A stretch of DNA of 64,000 nt from Nonomuraea roseoviolacea subsp. carminata (GCF_024172185.1 NZ_JAMZEC010000001.1:3968001-4032000); one strand, 5' to 3'; positions 34,091 through 43,270 are shown, numbered from the stretch's first letter. Translations and numbers: made by a program. Notes: generated by a model not told the origin, from the sequence alone.

Positions 34091-34926
34091 GAGTTGCTCC
34101 CGGGATCGAGCGCGTCGCGCAGTCCGTCGCCGATCAGGTTGATGGCCAGCACGAGGAGCACCAGCAGGCCGGCGGGGAAGGCGAACAGCCAGGGGTAGCC
34201 GGTGGCGTTCCGGGCACCCTCGGCGATCAGGGTGCCGAGCGAGACGTCGGGCGGCTGGATGCCGAAGCCGAAGAACGACAGCGCGGCCTCACCGATGACG
34301 GCGCCGCTGACGTTCAGCGTGGCGTCGATGATCAGCAGGGAGGACAGGTTGGGGACGATGTGCCGCAGGATGATCTTCCAGCGGGGGATGCCCATGTAGA
34401 GCGCGGCCTGGACGTACTCCCGCTCGCGCAGCGACAGCGTCATGCTGCGCACGACCCGGGAGGTGATCATCCAGGCGAACGCGGCCAGCAGCACCACGAA
34501 CCACAGCCACGAGGCGCCGCGCAGCCGGGGGGAGATGATCGCGATGATGAGGAAGCTGGGCAGGACGAGGAGCAGGTCCACGCCCCACATCAGCACCTTG
34601 TCCACCCAGCCGCCGAAATATCCGGCGAAGGCGCCGACCAGCGCGGCCAGGCCGGTGGCGAACAGCGCCACCAGCAGGCCGATGACGATCGACTTCTGCA
34701 TGCCGCGCAGCGTCACCGCGTACATGTCCTGGCCGATCGATGTGGTGCCCCACCAGTGGTCGGCGTCGGGCGGTGACAGGAAGGCCAGGAAGTCCTTGTC
34801 CGTCCAGTCGTACGCGCCGAGGTAGGGGCCGATGTAGGCCAGCGCGATGAGCAGGATCAGGGCGATGCCGCCATAGCGGGCCTGCCGGTTGTGCAGGAGC
34901 CGCCCGAGTACGACCTTGGAACGCAC
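34087..34926 (-). CDS. peptide ABC transporter permease, DppC type
   Basis: 279 aa from GTG 34926, which immediately follows the TAG of the other permease. Six membrane helices are expected, and the EAA loop is QAALYMGIPRWKIILRHIVPN. The N-terminal NRQARYGGIALILL and the periplasmic insert WGTTSIGQDMY fit DppC. It pairs with the DppB-type protein to form the channel. Confidence 0.92.
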   Translation of the reverse strand: MRSKVVLGRLLHNRQARYGGIALILLIALAYIGPYLGAYDWTDKDFLAFLSPPDADHWWGTTSIGQDMYAVTLRGMQKSIVIGLLVALFATGLAALVGAFAGYFGGWVDKVLMWGVDLLLVLPSFLIIAIISPRLRGASWLWFVVLLAAFAWMITSRVVRSMTLSLREREYVQAALYMGIPRWKIILRHIVPNLSSLLIIDATLNVSGAVIGEAALSFFGFGIQPPDVSLGTLIAEGARNATGYPWLFAFPAGLLVLLVLAINLIGDGLRDALDPGSNS

Positions 34927-35904
34927 CTAGCTCACCCGCACCCGAGGATCGAGGGACGCCACCAGCAGGTCCGACAGGAAGGCGGCGAACAGCACGCAGA
35001 CGGCGGTGAACAGGCTCACCGCGGCGACGGAGTTGACGTCGTTCTGGTTGATCGCGTCGACGAGCCAGGCGCCCATGCCGTGCCAGGAGAAGATCTTCTC
35101 GGTGAAGATCGCCCCGGTGAGCATGGTGCCGAACGCGAACGCGAAGTAGGTGGCCGACGGGATCAGCGCCGTGCGCAGCGCGTGCTTGAACAGCGCCGTC
35201 CGGCGCCGCAGGCCCTTGGCCATGGCGGTGCGGACGAAGTCCTGGTTCAGCACGTCGAGCATCATGTTGCGCTGGATGCGGCTGTAGAAGGCGATCGAGC
35301 CGAGCGTGAGCGAGATGGTCGGCAGGATCAGGTGGTTCAGCCGGTTGAGGAACTGGTCCCAGCCCGACAGCCGCGGGTTGTACTCGCCGGTGTACTCGAT
35401 CAGCGTGAAGCCGAGCCCCCGGTTCAGGTTGTAGGTCGCGATGGCGAGCAGCGTGGCCAGCAGGAACACCGGGACCGCCATGACCACGAACGAGCTGACG
35501 CCGATGGCCCGGTCGCTGAACCGGTACTGCCGGACGGCCGAGTAGGCCCCGACCGCGACGCCCAGGGCGAAGCCGAGCAGCGTGCCGATGAGCAGCAGCC
35601 GCAGGCTCACCATGATCCGGCGGCCCATCTCCTCGTTGACCGAGCCGCCGTTCCACGTCTTGCCGAAGTCGCCGGTCACGACGCCGCCGGCCCAGGTCAG
35701 GTAGCGCTCGAAGACCGGCGTCTTGTCGTTGAGGTTGTAGGCGTCAAGGGTGGCGTCGATGACCTCTTCGGCGACCGGCGGCTGCCGACCCTCGTACGCG
35801 CCACGAGGATTCATCGTCGTGGCGGCGAGCATGTACGCCAGGCTGGCCGCCAGGGCAATCAAGATCACATTGGTTGCCAGCCGGCGGAGCAGGAACTTGC
35901 CCAT
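34927..35904 (-). CDS. peptide ABC transporter permease, DppB type
   Basis: 325 aa from ATG 35904, preceded by GGAGGG. KFLLRRLATNVILIALAASLAYML is the DppB N-terminal helix, then a large external loop with GDFGKTW. The EAA loop is RTAMAKGLRRRTALFKHALRTALIP, and the C-terminal GMGAWLVDAI is typical. First gene of the operon, so the promoter must lie upstream, between 35905 and 36250. Confidence 0.92.
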   Translation of the reverse strand: MGKFLLRRLATNVILIALAASLAYMLAATTMNPRGAYEGRQPPVAEEVIDATLDAYNLNDKTPVFERYLTWAGGVVTGDFGKTWNGGSVNEEMGRRIMVSLRLLLIGTLLGFALGVAVGAYSAVRQYRFSDRAIGVSSFVVMAVPVFLLATLLAIATYNLNRGLGFTLIEYTGEYNPRLSGWDQFLNRLNHLILPTISLTLGSIAFYSRIQRNMMLDVLNQDFVRTAMAKGLRRRTALFKHALRTALIPSATYFAFAFGTMLTGAIFTEKIFSWHGMGAWLVDAINQNDVNSVAAVSLFTAVCVLFAAFLSDLLVASLDPRVRVS

Positions 35905-36256
35905 TTCCCTCCGTACACCGTGCACGGGGGTCGAAGTCCGAGGTGGAGGGCCCCCGCAAGGAAAAGCCGTCGCGTCGCCAAAAATCACTTGACGTGACGG
36001 CGACACGCAAGCCGCAGAATATCCATCCAAACCTTGCAGCTAGCAAAGCGTTGATATAACAGTCAGGTCACTACACAAAGTCGCGACATGATCTCCCTGC
36101 GCGGGAAAGCCCTTCGAGCTGGGGTGATGCGCCGTTTGGTGGTCTTTTTCGGGGGCCCAGAGCGCGGCAAGTGTCACAAAACCCGGACAAACCTGACTGC
36201 GACGCAGAGTGAGCGGAACGTTAACGAACGGCGACCTGGCGGCCGTGTGCGGACGG
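35905..36256. promoter_or_regulatory. upstream region of the ABC operon
   Basis: 352 bases without a gene, AT-richer near 36040-36075. Reading leftward, GTTATATC (about 36053-36060 on the complementary strand) is a possible -10, with TTTGTG upstream, but the spacing is poor. The right end probably holds the transcript end of hxlR. No clear operator is seen. Confidence 0.35.
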
Positions 36257-36616
36257 TCAGGCCAGATGGCGATCACGGGCGTCGAGGAGCGTCTCCATGT
36301 GCTCCCGCGCCCAGGAGCACATCGCCGCCATCGGCTCCAGCAGCGTGCGGCCGAGCGAGGTCAGCTCGTACTCGACGCGGGGCGGGATCTCGGCGTACGC
36401 GGTGCGCGTGAGCAGCCCGTCGCGCTCCATCGCCCGCAGCGTCTCGGTGAGCACCTTGGGGGTGATGCCGCGCAGCGGCACGCGCAGCTCGGAGAAGCGG
36501 CGGGGGCCGTTCTCCAGGCATCGGATGATCTTGCTGGTCCACTTGTCGCCGATCTGGATCAGCGGCGTGACGTTCGCGCACTGGGCGAACATGTCCGGAT
36601 CGAGGGCGTCAGTCAC
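36257..36616 (-). CDS. HxlR-family transcriptional regulator
   Basis: 119 aa from GTG 36616. The winged-helix pattern is ANVTPLIQIGDKWTSKIIRCLENGPRRFSELRVPLRGITPKVLTETLRAMERDGLLTRTAYAEIPPRVEYELTSLG, classic HxlR. C13 precedes the HTH in the sequence QCANVTP, at the position of a redox-reactive cysteine in HypR/QorR-type members, where oxidation triggers derepression. It is divergent from the NAD(P)-binding oxidoreductase, an arrangement common for HxlR regulators and quinone or aldehyde reductases. Confidence 0.9.
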   Translation of the reverse strand: MTDALDPDMFAQCANVTPLIQIGDKWTSKIIRCLENGPRRFSELRVPLRGITPKVLTETLRAMERDGLLTRTAYAEIPPRVEYELTSLGRTLLEPMAAMCSWAREHMETLLDARDRHLA

Positions 36617-36640
36617 TCTGCCGAGCGTACGTAACTATCG

Positions 36641-36669
36641 TTGCGGGAACCAAGGGGGCGGCCGTTAGC
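36641..36669 (+). promoter_or_regulatory. candidate promoter of the oxidoreductase gene
   Basis: TTGCGG (36641-36646) and GTTAGC (36664-36669), spaced by 17 bases, lie in the hxlR-oxidoreductase gap. GTAAC-TATC-GTTGC just upstream is an imperfect inverted repeat that HxlR could bind. Confidence 0.4.
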
Positions 36670-36720
36670 GTCCGCACAGCGCCGATGACCCCCATCGGCC
36701 TGTGCGAACGGAGCTGTCCC

Positions 36721-37370
36721 ATGAGCGAGATCGTTGTGTTCGGCGCCGGTGGCCGCGCCGGGCGGGCCACGGTGGCCGAGGCTGCCGGACGGGGTCACCG
36801 GGTCACCGCGGTGGTCCGCGACCCGGCCCGCCACCCCGACCTCGGCGGTGCGGGCGTGACGGTGGTCGCCGGCGACGTCACCAGCGCCGAGGACGTCGCG
36901 CGGATCGCGGCGGGCCACGACGCGGCCGTGAACACCGCGCTCCGCCTCGACATGCCGTCGACGGACTTCCTGCCGGCCGCGACCGCGGCGCTGGCCGAGG
37001 GCCTGGGCCGGGCCGGCGTGAAGCGGGTGGTGCTGGTCGGCATCGGCACCACGCTGGAGAGCGCCCCCGGCGTGCTCGTCCACGACGCGCCCGGCTTCCC
37101 GGCGGAGTACCGGGCGTTCTCGCTCGGCCACCTGGCCGCGGTGGAGGCGCTGCGCGACGCGGACCCGGCCCTGGACTGGGTGGTGCTCGCCCCGCCGCCC
37201 ACCATGCTGGACGCCGACGCCCGCGCACCGGGAAGTACCGGATCGGCGGCTCGGCGGTCCTGCCCGACGCGGACGAGCGGCTGTTCGCCTACGCCGACCT
37301 GGCGGTGGCGCTGGTCGACGAGGTCGAGAACCCCCGGCACCACCGCGCCCTGACGGCCGTCGGCTACTGA
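36721..37370 (+). pseudogene. NAD(P)-binding (NmrA-like) oxidoreductase, frameshifted near its end
   Basis: ATG 36721 begins SEIVVFGAGGRAGRATVAEAAGRGHRVTAVVRDPAR, a clear NADPH Rossmann motif (GxGGRxG) of atypical SDRs. The sequence is normal until about 37225 (APPPTMLDADARAP), after which this frame turns into Arg/Thr/Ser-rich noise. The expected ending, TGKYRIGGSAVLPDADERLFAYADLAVALVDEVE to GY, is in the next frame and stops at 37370. A single missing base between 37215 and 37235 explains it. It could be a real inactivation or an assembly error. The 3' end overlaps the epoxide hydrolase stop by seven bases. Confidence 0.75.
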
Positions 37371-38488
37371 CGGCTCACCGCGAAGGCGCGGACGTCCTCG
37401 ACCAGGAGGTCCGGCGCCTGCAGGGAGGCGAAGTGCCCGCCCCGGTCGTACTCGGTCCACCTCACGATCGCGTACTGCCGCTCGGCGAGCGTGCGGATGG
37501 TGCTGTCACCGGGGAAGAGCGCGACGGCGGTCGGCGCCTCGACGCGCGGCCCGCCGCCGAAGGCCGCCCTCGCCTCCCGGTAGAGGCGCATCGACGACCC
37601 GGCGGTGCGGGTCAGCCAGAACGTGGTGACGTTCGTGAGGATCGCGTCGCGCTCGACCGGGGTCTGCACGGCGCGGGCGGGGTCGTAGTCGACGAACCAT
37701 TCGAGGTTCCAGGCGAGCAGGCCGAGGGGCGAGTCGGTGAGGGCGTAGGCGAGGGTCTGCGGCCGGGTCGACTGGATGGTGGCGTAGCCGGAGCGCTCGC
37801 GCCACTTCTCGGCGGTGGCCCGGGCCTTGGCCAGCTCCTCCGGGGTGAGCCCGGAGGTACCGGGGGCGGGCGTGGAGGCGGTGACCACGGCGTTGAGGTG
37901 GACGCCCATGACGTGCTCCGGCGCCACCCGGGCGACCTCGGGGGAGATCAGGGACCCGAAGTCGCCGCCCTGCACGAGGTAGCGGTCGTAGCCGAGGCGG
38001 CGCATCAGCTCGGCCCAGGCACGGGCGATGCGGGTGACGTCCCAGCCGCGCTCTCGGGTGGGTCCGGAGAAGCCGAACCCGGGCAGTGACGGCAGCACCA
38101 GGTGGAAGGCGGGCACGCCGGCCTCGCCGGGCTCGGTCAGCGGGCGGACGATGTCCAGGAAGTCGGCGACGGTGCTCGGCCAGCCGTGGGTGACGAGCAG
38201 CGGCACGGCGTCCGGCTCGGGGGAACGCACGTGGGCGAAGTGGATGTTCTGCCCGTCGATCTCGGTGGTGAACTGCGGCAGCTCGTTGAGCCGGCGCTCG
38301 TGCGCCCGCCAGTCGTACCCGTCGCGCCAGTGCCCGGCAAGCTCCTCCAGGTAGCCGGAGGCGACGCCGTAGTCCCAGTCGGCGCCGGGCAGCTCGTCGG
38401 GCCAGCGGGCCGCGTCGAGCCGGCGCGCCAGCTCGTCCAGGTCGGCCTGCGGGACGTCGATGCGGAACGGCGTGATGTCGTGGCTCAT
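37364..38488 (-). CDS. epoxide hydrolase (EPHX1/juvenile-hormone type)
   Basis: 374 aa from ATG 38488. The N-terminal EHN domain (ITPFRIDVPQADLDELARRLDAARWPDELP) with the preceding-helix W is diagnostic. The alpha/beta hydrolase core has HGWP (oxyanion), the nucleophile GGDFGS, a cap with tyrosines, and the final histidine in RGGHFAS. It converts epoxides to diols, commonly for detoxification. It is convergent with the oxidoreductase. Confidence 0.92.
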   Translation of the reverse strand: MSHDITPFRIDVPQADLDELARRLDAARWPDELPGADWDYGVASGYLEELAGHWRDGYDWRAHERRLNELPQFTTEIDGQNIHFAHVRSPEPDAVPLLVTHGWPSTVADFLDIVRPLTEPGEAGVPAFHLVLPSLPGFGFSGPTRERGWDVTRIARAWAELMRRLGYDRYLVQGGDFGSLISPEVARVAPEHVMGVHLNAVVTASTPAPGTSGLTPEELAKARATAEKWRERSGYATIQSTRPQTLAYALTDSPLGLLAWNLEWFVDYDPARAVQTPVERDAILTNVTTFWLTRTAGSSMRLYREARAAFGGGPRVEAPTAVALFPGDSTIRTLAERQYAIVRWTEYDRGGHFASLQAPDLLVEDVRAFAVSRQ

Positions 38489-38550
38489 GGACGGCGAGAT
38501 TAGGAGGCGATGCGGCCGATTCGCTTCCGCATTGCGGGGACGGCTGTCAT

Positions 38551-38579
38551 CGTTAACTATTAAGAAGGTTTACTTATCA
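38551..38579 (+). promoter_or_regulatory. AT-rich element before the DUF305 gene
   Basis: GTTAACTATTAAGAAGGTTT, then ACTTATC, stands out in a GC-rich gap, 30 bases before the ATG. It likely contains the promoter and perhaps an operator. Confidence 0.4.
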
Positions 38580-38608
38580 ATCCCGGTCCGAGCGGGAGGC
38601 GACGAGGG

Positions 38609-39148
38609 ATGAGGCGGACGGCCCCGGCACTCGTCCTGATGACGGTCCTGCTGCTCGCGCTGCCCGGCTGCGGCGCCCGCGGCACCCCGGCGCCCCCGGT
38701 GAACGCCCAGGACGTGATGTTCACGCAGATGATGATCCCGCACCACCGGCAGGGCATCGAGATCGCGAAGCTGGGCGCCGCCCGGGGCCGCTCGCCCGAG
38801 GTGCGGACCCTCGCCGCGGCCGTCGCCGCCACGCAGCAGGACGAGGTCGAGATGATGCTGCGCTGGCTGTACGCCTGGGAGCAGCCGCTCACCGCGCCCT
38901 CCGGGGCGCACGACCATCACGGCGGGATGCCGGAGACCGACCGCGCGCGGATCGCCGCGCTGGCCCGGTCGAAGGCGTTCGACCGGGACTTCCTCACCCT
39001 GCTCATGGCCCACCAGGACGACGCGGTCCGGATGGCCGGGACCGAGGCGGCGAGCGGGGCGAACCCGGAGGCCAGGAGCTGGGCCGAGCGGGTGCGCGAG
39101 TCCCGCCGCGCCCAGATCGCCCAGATGAGGAGCCTGCTCCGCCGGTGA
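38609..39148 (+). CDS. DUF305 lipoprotein
   Basis: 179 aa from ATG 38609. The signal ends LLALPGC (lipobox). The DUF305 fold shows MMIPHHRQGIEIAKL and, in the second half, FLTLLMAHQDDAVRMA. The paired histidines (HHRQG, AHQDD) suggest a ferritin-like helical metal site; several DUF305 proteins are linked to copper handling. It is extracellular, membrane-anchored, and alone on its strand. Confidence 0.88.
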   Translation: MRRTAPALVLMTVLLLALPGCGARGTPAPPVNAQDVMFTQMMIPHHRQGIEIAKLGAARGRSPEVRTLAAAVAATQQDEVEMMLRWLYAWEQPLTAPSGAHDHHGGMPETDRARIAALARSKAFDRDFLTLLMAHQDDAVRMAGTEAASGANPEARSWAERVRESRRAQIAQMRSLLRR

Positions 39149-39156
39149 CGCGGAGG

Positions 39157-40266
39157 TCAGCGGCCGACCCTGGTCGCGAAGTCGCGTAACGCCCGCTCGT
39201 AGCGGGCCGGGTCGGTGTTCCACGAGCCGACGTGGCCGCCGCCCCGGGTCCGTACGAGGGTCACCAGGTCGGGCCGCGCCGCGGCGAACCGCAGCGCCGG
39301 TCCGACCGGCACCGACGCGTCGGCGTCGTCCACGAACAGCAGCACCGGCACGCGGAACTCCCGCGCGTGCCGCACGTGGTCGAGGTCGTCGAGGGAGGCG
39401 CCCGTGCGGCGCTCGACCACGAACTTGCCGACCGAGGCCAGCCACCGCGGCACCCCGCGCTGGTCGGCGCCGAGGTCGATGGGCGCGTTCCAGTCGAGCA
39501 CCGGGCTGTCCAGGATCAGCCCCTTGACCGGCTCACCGGGCATCCGGCGCACGGTCATCGGCACGATGCCGCCGCCCATGCTGAACCCGTAGAGCAGCAC
39601 CCCGGTCGCCCCCTGGCCGCGGGCGTAGGAGATGGCCGCGGCCACGTCCCGCCACTCGGTCGCGCCGAGGTGGAACAGGCCGTCGCCGGCGGGCGCCCCC
39701 TCGTCGTTGCGGTAGGTGATCCCGAGCACCGGCATCCCCAGGCTGTGGAAGACCGGCACGAACCGCAGCGCCTCCGACGCGGTGGCGTTGCGGCCGTGGA
39801 CGGCGATCACCCAGGTCGTGGAGGAGCCCTCGGTGCGCCAGGCGGGCAGCTCGCCCAGCTCGCCGGGCACGCTCACCGTCCGGTACGGCAGGCCGAGCGC
39901 CGTGCCGGGGTCCTCGTGCCCCCACATCCACCGGTCGAGGTAGGCCCGCACGCCGGGCCGCAGCGTGCCGCGCCGCACCTTCTCCACCCGCCGCACCACA
40001 TCGCCGCCGCTGGAGACCACCGCGCCGAGCGTGGCGCTGCCGCCGTCCCAGGTCAGCCCGTACGTGCCGGGCGCCGCGGTGTCGTCCCCGCCCCGCAGCG
40101 TCACCAGGTCGCCCGTGTACGCCACCACCTCCAGCGGGTACGAGGACCCGTGCGAGGGCTCGATCACCAGGCCGGAGTAGTACCACCCGGCCGCGCCCAC
40201 GCCGGCGACGGACAGCACGAGGAGGACGGCCACCACCCACGCCAGGACACGCCGGAGACGCTTCAT
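39157..40266 (-). CDS. membrane-anchored alpha/beta hydrolase
   Basis: 369 aa. Residues 5-27 form a membrane anchor (VLAWVVAVLLVLSVAGVGAAGW region). The hydrolase domain has VHGRNAT near the oxyanion strand, nucleophile GFSMGG, the acid in FVDDADASVP and GGGHVGS. It resembles BEM46/CocE-like serine hydrolases whose catalytic domain is outside the membrane. The substrate is unknown. It is divergent from the GntR regulator by 76 bases. Confidence 0.87.
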   Translation of the reverse strand: MKRLRRVLAWVVAVLLVLSVAGVGAAGWYYSGLVIEPSHGSSYPLEVVAYTGDLVTLRGGDDTAAPGTYGLTWDGGSATLGAVVSSGGDVVRRVEKVRRGTLRPGVRAYLDRWMWGHEDPGTALGLPYRTVSVPGELGELPAWRTEGSSTTWVIAVHGRNATASEALRFVPVFHSLGMPVLGITYRNDEGAPAGDGLFHLGATEWRDVAAAISYARGQGATGVLLYGFSMGGGIVPMTVRRMPGEPVKGLILDSPVLDWNAPIDLGADQRGVPRWLASVGKFVVERRTGASLDDLDHVRHAREFRVPVLLFVDDADASVPVGPALRFAAARPDLVTLVRTRGGGHVGSWNTDPARYERALRDFATRVGR

Positions 40267-40322
40267 GGCCGGAAAAATACTCTCCTCAAAGACATGAAGC
40301 CCTCATAGACGTGAAGCCCGTT

Positions 40323-40339
40323 AAGTGATTAGATCACTT
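40323..40339 (+). promoter_or_regulatory. GntR operator, copy 1
   Basis: AAGTGAT-TAG-ATCACTT is a perfect 7-bp palindrome three bases before the GntR ATG. TTAGAT within it is a plausible -10 for a leaderless transcript. A 17/20 match occurs at the other end of the cluster (52874-52890). Confidence 0.75.
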
Positions 40340-40342
40340 GAT

Positions 40343-41044
40343 ATGTCCGAGGTTGTGCGGCCAACCCTGTCCGACGCTCTGACCGAGCGCATGCTGGAGC
40401 TCATCCGTGCCGGTGGGCTCCGGCCGGGCGACCGGCTGCCCTCCACCCGGGAGCTGTCCCAGCGCTTCGCCGTCACCACCCCGACACTGCGCGAGGCGCT
40501 CCGCAGGCTTGAGGCCACCGGGGCCATCGAGATGCGGCACGGTTCCGGCATCTATGTCGGAGCCGACATCGAGCGTGTCGTGCTGCCCAACCCCAACATG
40601 CGCGAGATGGACGGCGAGCAGCTCCTGGAGCTGCTCGGCGCCCGCGTGGTCATCGAGCCCCCGCTCGCGGCCATGGCGGCGCAGCGCGCGGCGGGCGCCG
40701 AGCTCGCGGCGCTGGAGCGAGTGCTGGACGAGGCCGCCCGGCACCTGCGCGGCGAGGACGCGGAGCTGCACGAGACCAACATGACCTTCCACCGGGCCAC
40801 CGCGAGGCTGGCCGGCAACAGCGTGCTGCACGAGATCGTCGACTCGCTGCTCACGGTCCACGGGGCCGAGCAGCGGGCGATCCTGCAGCTCTTCGACGAC
40901 CGTCGCCGGGACTACGAGGAGCACCGGGCGATCCTGGAGGCCATCGTCGCGGGCGACGCGGCGGCGGCCGAGGAGCGCATGCGGGCTCACCTGGTGGACG
41001 TCAGGACCGTAGTTGAGCAGAGGTTGCACAACCCCCCCAAGTGA
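40343..41044 (+). CDS. GntR/FadR-type regulator of the sugar cluster
   Basis: 233 aa from ATG 40343. No ribosome site is visible, so the message may be leaderless. The GntR winged helix reads LSDALTERMLELIRAGGLRPGDRLPSTRELSQRFAVTTPTLREALRRLEATGAIEMRHGSGIYV. The FCD domain follows, with E-x-HE-TNMTFHRATARLAGN and a second HRAILEAIVAGD, whose histidines usually bind a metal that coordinates a carboxylate ligand, fitting a sugar acid. A perfect palindrome overlaps its own promoter. The binding protein starts 18 bases downstream. Confidence 0.92.
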   Translation: MSEVVRPTLSDALTERMLELIRAGGLRPGDRLPSTRELSQRFAVTTPTLREALRRLEATGAIEMRHGSGIYVGADIERVVLPNPNMREMDGEQLLELLGARVVIEPPLAAMAAQRAAGAELAALERVLDEAARHLRGEDAELHETNMTFHRATARLAGNSVLHEIVDSLLTVHGAEQRAILQLFDDRRRDYEEHRAILEAIVAGDAAAAEERMRAHLVDVRTVVEQRLHNPPK

Positions 41045-41061
41045 AACAAGGAGGCCGGGGC

Positions 41062-42312
41062 ATGATCCGGTCAGGCATGGCCACGCTCGGCGTGGCAGCC
41101 CTCTTCCTCGCCGCCTGCGGCGGCACCGGCGGCGGAACCCCGCAGAAGAAGACCGAGCTGACGCTCTACAACGACAAGGGCGCCTGGACCAAGTACTTCG
41201 ACGAGATGGGCGCGCTGTCCAAGCAGAAGATCGGCCTCGGCATGAAGCCGACGGGATACACCGACTCGGCGCAGTACCAGGCGTTCATCAAGGCGTCGTT
41301 CCGCACCAACGTCAAGCCGGACCTGTTCACCTGGCAGACCGGGGGGATGCTGGAGGAGATCGTCAAGCAGAAGCAGGTGGCCGACACCACGGCCGTCTGG
41401 CACGAGGCGATCAAGGCCGGCGACCTGTCGCAGGACCTCGCGCCGTACTACACGATCGGCGGCAAGCAGTACTGCGTGCCGATGAACGTCGCCTACTGGG
41501 GGATGTTCTACAACAAGAAGCTCTTCGACCAGCACGGCCTGAAGCCCCCGACGACCTGGGACGAGCTGGTCAAGGCCGCCGCCACGCTCAAGAAGGCCGG
41601 CGTCACGCCCTTCTACCACACCAGCGTGCTGTTCTCCTTCGTCTGGTTCGAGCAGCTCATGGCCGGCTCCGACCCCGACCTGTACGACCGGCTGTCCACC
41701 GGCAAGGCCAAGTACACCGACCCGGGTGTGGTCCAGGTGATGGAGAAGTGGAAGGAGCTCATCGACGCCGGATATTTCGTGAACCCGGGTGACAAGACGG
41801 ACCCGGGGGACGTGATGAAGAACGGCAAGGCCGCGATGATCTCGTTCGGCACCTGGTTCAACACCAGCATGACCCAGCGGGACATGAAGGCCGGCACCGA
41901 CTACGGCTTCTTCGTGATCCCCAACGTCAACCCCGCCCTCCCCAAGACCTCCGTGATCTTCGAGAGCGGCCCGCTGTGCTCCCTCGCCAAGGCCGCCGAC
42001 CCGGACGCCAGCACGAAGTACCTCAAGTGGTGGACCAGCGCCGAGGCCCAGGAGAAGTGGGCCACCAGCCGCGGCGACGTGAGCGCCAACCCCAAGGTCC
42101 AGATCAAGGACGAGGCGCTCGGCCAGATCACCAAGGACGCCGGCAGCGGCAAGTACCGCCTGGTCAACCGGTACTTCGAGGCCACGCCGCCGCCCGTACT
42201 GACGGCCGCCCTCGACGGCTTCGGCAAGTTCGTCACCGAGCCCGGCACGTACAAGGAAGTGCTGGCGACGATCCAGAAGGAGGCCGACGAGTACTGGAGC
42301 ACCCACCAGTGA
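41062..42312 (+). CDS. sugar ABC transporter substrate-binding protein
   Basis: 416 aa from ATG 41062, eight bases after AAGGAGG. The lipobox is LFLAAC, followed by Gly/Thr. It is an SBP_bac_1-type protein: TELTLYND, FKP-type NVKPDLFTWQTGG, MNVAYWGMFYNKKLFDQHGLKPPTTWDEL, NGKAAMISFGTW, and the C-terminal ALDGFGKFVTEPGTYKEVL. It captures a sugar or oligosaccharide for the two permeases that follow. First transport gene after GntR, so likely repressed by it. Confidence 0.93.
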   Translation: MIRSGMATLGVAALFLAACGGTGGGTPQKKTELTLYNDKGAWTKYFDEMGALSKQKIGLGMKPTGYTDSAQYQAFIKASFRTNVKPDLFTWQTGGMLEEIVKQKQVADTTAVWHEAIKAGDLSQDLAPYYTIGGKQYCVPMNVAYWGMFYNKKLFDQHGLKPPTTWDELVKAAATLKKAGVTPFYHTSVLFSFVWFEQLMAGSDPDLYDRLSTGKAKYTDPGVVQVMEKWKELIDAGYFVNPGDKTDPGDVMKNGKAAMISFGTWFNTSMTQRDMKAGTDYGFFVIPNVNPALPKTSVIFESGPLCSLAKAADPDASTKYLKWWTSAEAQEKWATSRGDVSANPKVQIKDEALGQITKDAGSGKYRLVNRYFEATPPPVLTAALDGFGKFVTEPGTYKEVLATIQKEADEYWSTHQ

Positions 42313-42323
42313 GCGAGGGAGCG

Positions 42324-42420
42324 CCGTCGCCTGGACTGAGGAGCGGCGGGAGCGCAGCGACCAGAGCGACGAGGGAAGGCGACGGGTTCGAGCGACCGAG
42401 CCCGCCTCACGGAGTGAGGC
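42324..42420 (+). promoter_or_regulatory. structured spacer between binding protein and permease
   Basis: CCGTCGCCT (42324-42332) pairs with AGGCGACGG (42377-42385). GCCTCAC (42404-42410) pairs with GTGAGGC (42414-42420) one base before the permease ATG and sequesters the GGAGTGAGG ribosome site in its loop and arm. This could protect the binding-protein message and lower permease translation. Confidence 0.5.
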
Positions 42421-42421
42421 C

Positions 42422-43270
42422 ATGAGACGGAGTTCTCCCATTCTCGGGCGGTTCCGGTACGGGTATGTGGCGCCCGCGGCCCTGCTGGTCGCGGGGCTGC
42501 TCTACGCCCCCTTCGTGTGGACCGCGTACCTGAGCCTGACCCGATACGACGGCCTGGCCCCGCCCGAGTGGGCGGGCCTGGCCAACTTCGGCAAGCTCTT
42601 CGACGACCCCGCGCTGCTGACCTCCCTGCGCAACACGCTGCTCTGGGTCGTCGGCACGATGGTGCTGCCGGTGGGTCTCGGGCTGCTGGTGGCCGTCCTG
42701 TCCTACGACATCAAGGGCGGCGCCTGGTACCGGGTGCCGTTCATGCTCCCGTACGCGCTCAGCGGCGCCGGGCTCGCCCTGGTGTGGAGCCCGATCCTGT
42801 CGCACGGCGGCATCGCCAACGTGCTGCTCGGCGTGGACACCGCGTTCCTGCAGAGCGCGCCGGTCAACACGCTGGCCATGCTGCTGGTGTGGACCTGGCA
42901 GCAGCTCGGCGTCAACACGCTGCTGTTCGTCGTGGGCCTGCAGTCGATCCCCAAGGAGCCGATCGAGGCCGCCCGGCTGGACGGCGCGTCGGGGTGGCGG
43001 CTGTTCCGGCACATCACCTGGCCGCTGATGCGCCCGCTGACCGCGGTCGTCGTGGGCCTGGCGCTGGTGGCGAGCCTGAAGACGTTCGACATCGTCTGGG
43101 TGCTGACCCAGGGCGGGCCCGGGCGCAACTCCGAGACGCTCGCGGTGACCATGTACAAGGAGACGTTCGTGGCCAGCGACTACGGCTACGGCTCCGCGGT
43201 GGCGGTCATGCTGACCGTCGTCACCGGCCTGGCCTCCTACCTCTACCTCAAAAGGCAGGTGGCCTCGTGA
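42422..43270 (+). CDS. sugar ABC transporter permease, MalF-like
   Basis: 282 aa from ATG 42422. Six membrane helices; FRYGYVAPAALLVAGLLYAPFVWTAYLSLT is the first. The EAA loop is EPIEAARLDGASGWRLFRHITWPLMRP. It forms the channel together with the next protein. No ATPase gene is in the cluster, so a shared MsiK-like ATPase elsewhere is expected, as is usual in actinomycetes. The ribosome site is in a hairpin. Confidence 0.93.
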   Translation: MRRSSPILGRFRYGYVAPAALLVAGLLYAPFVWTAYLSLTRYDGLAPPEWAGLANFGKLFDDPALLTSLRNTLLWVVGTMVLPVGLGLLVAVLSYDIKGGAWYRVPFMLPYALSGAGLALVWSPILSHGGIANVLLGVDTAFLQSAPVNTLAMLLVWTWQQLGVNTLLFVVGLQSIPKEPIEAARLDGASGWRLFRHITWPLMRPLTAVVVGLALVASLKTFDIVWVLTQGGPGRNSETLAVTMYKETFVASDYGYGSAVAVMLTVVTGLASYLYLKRQVAS

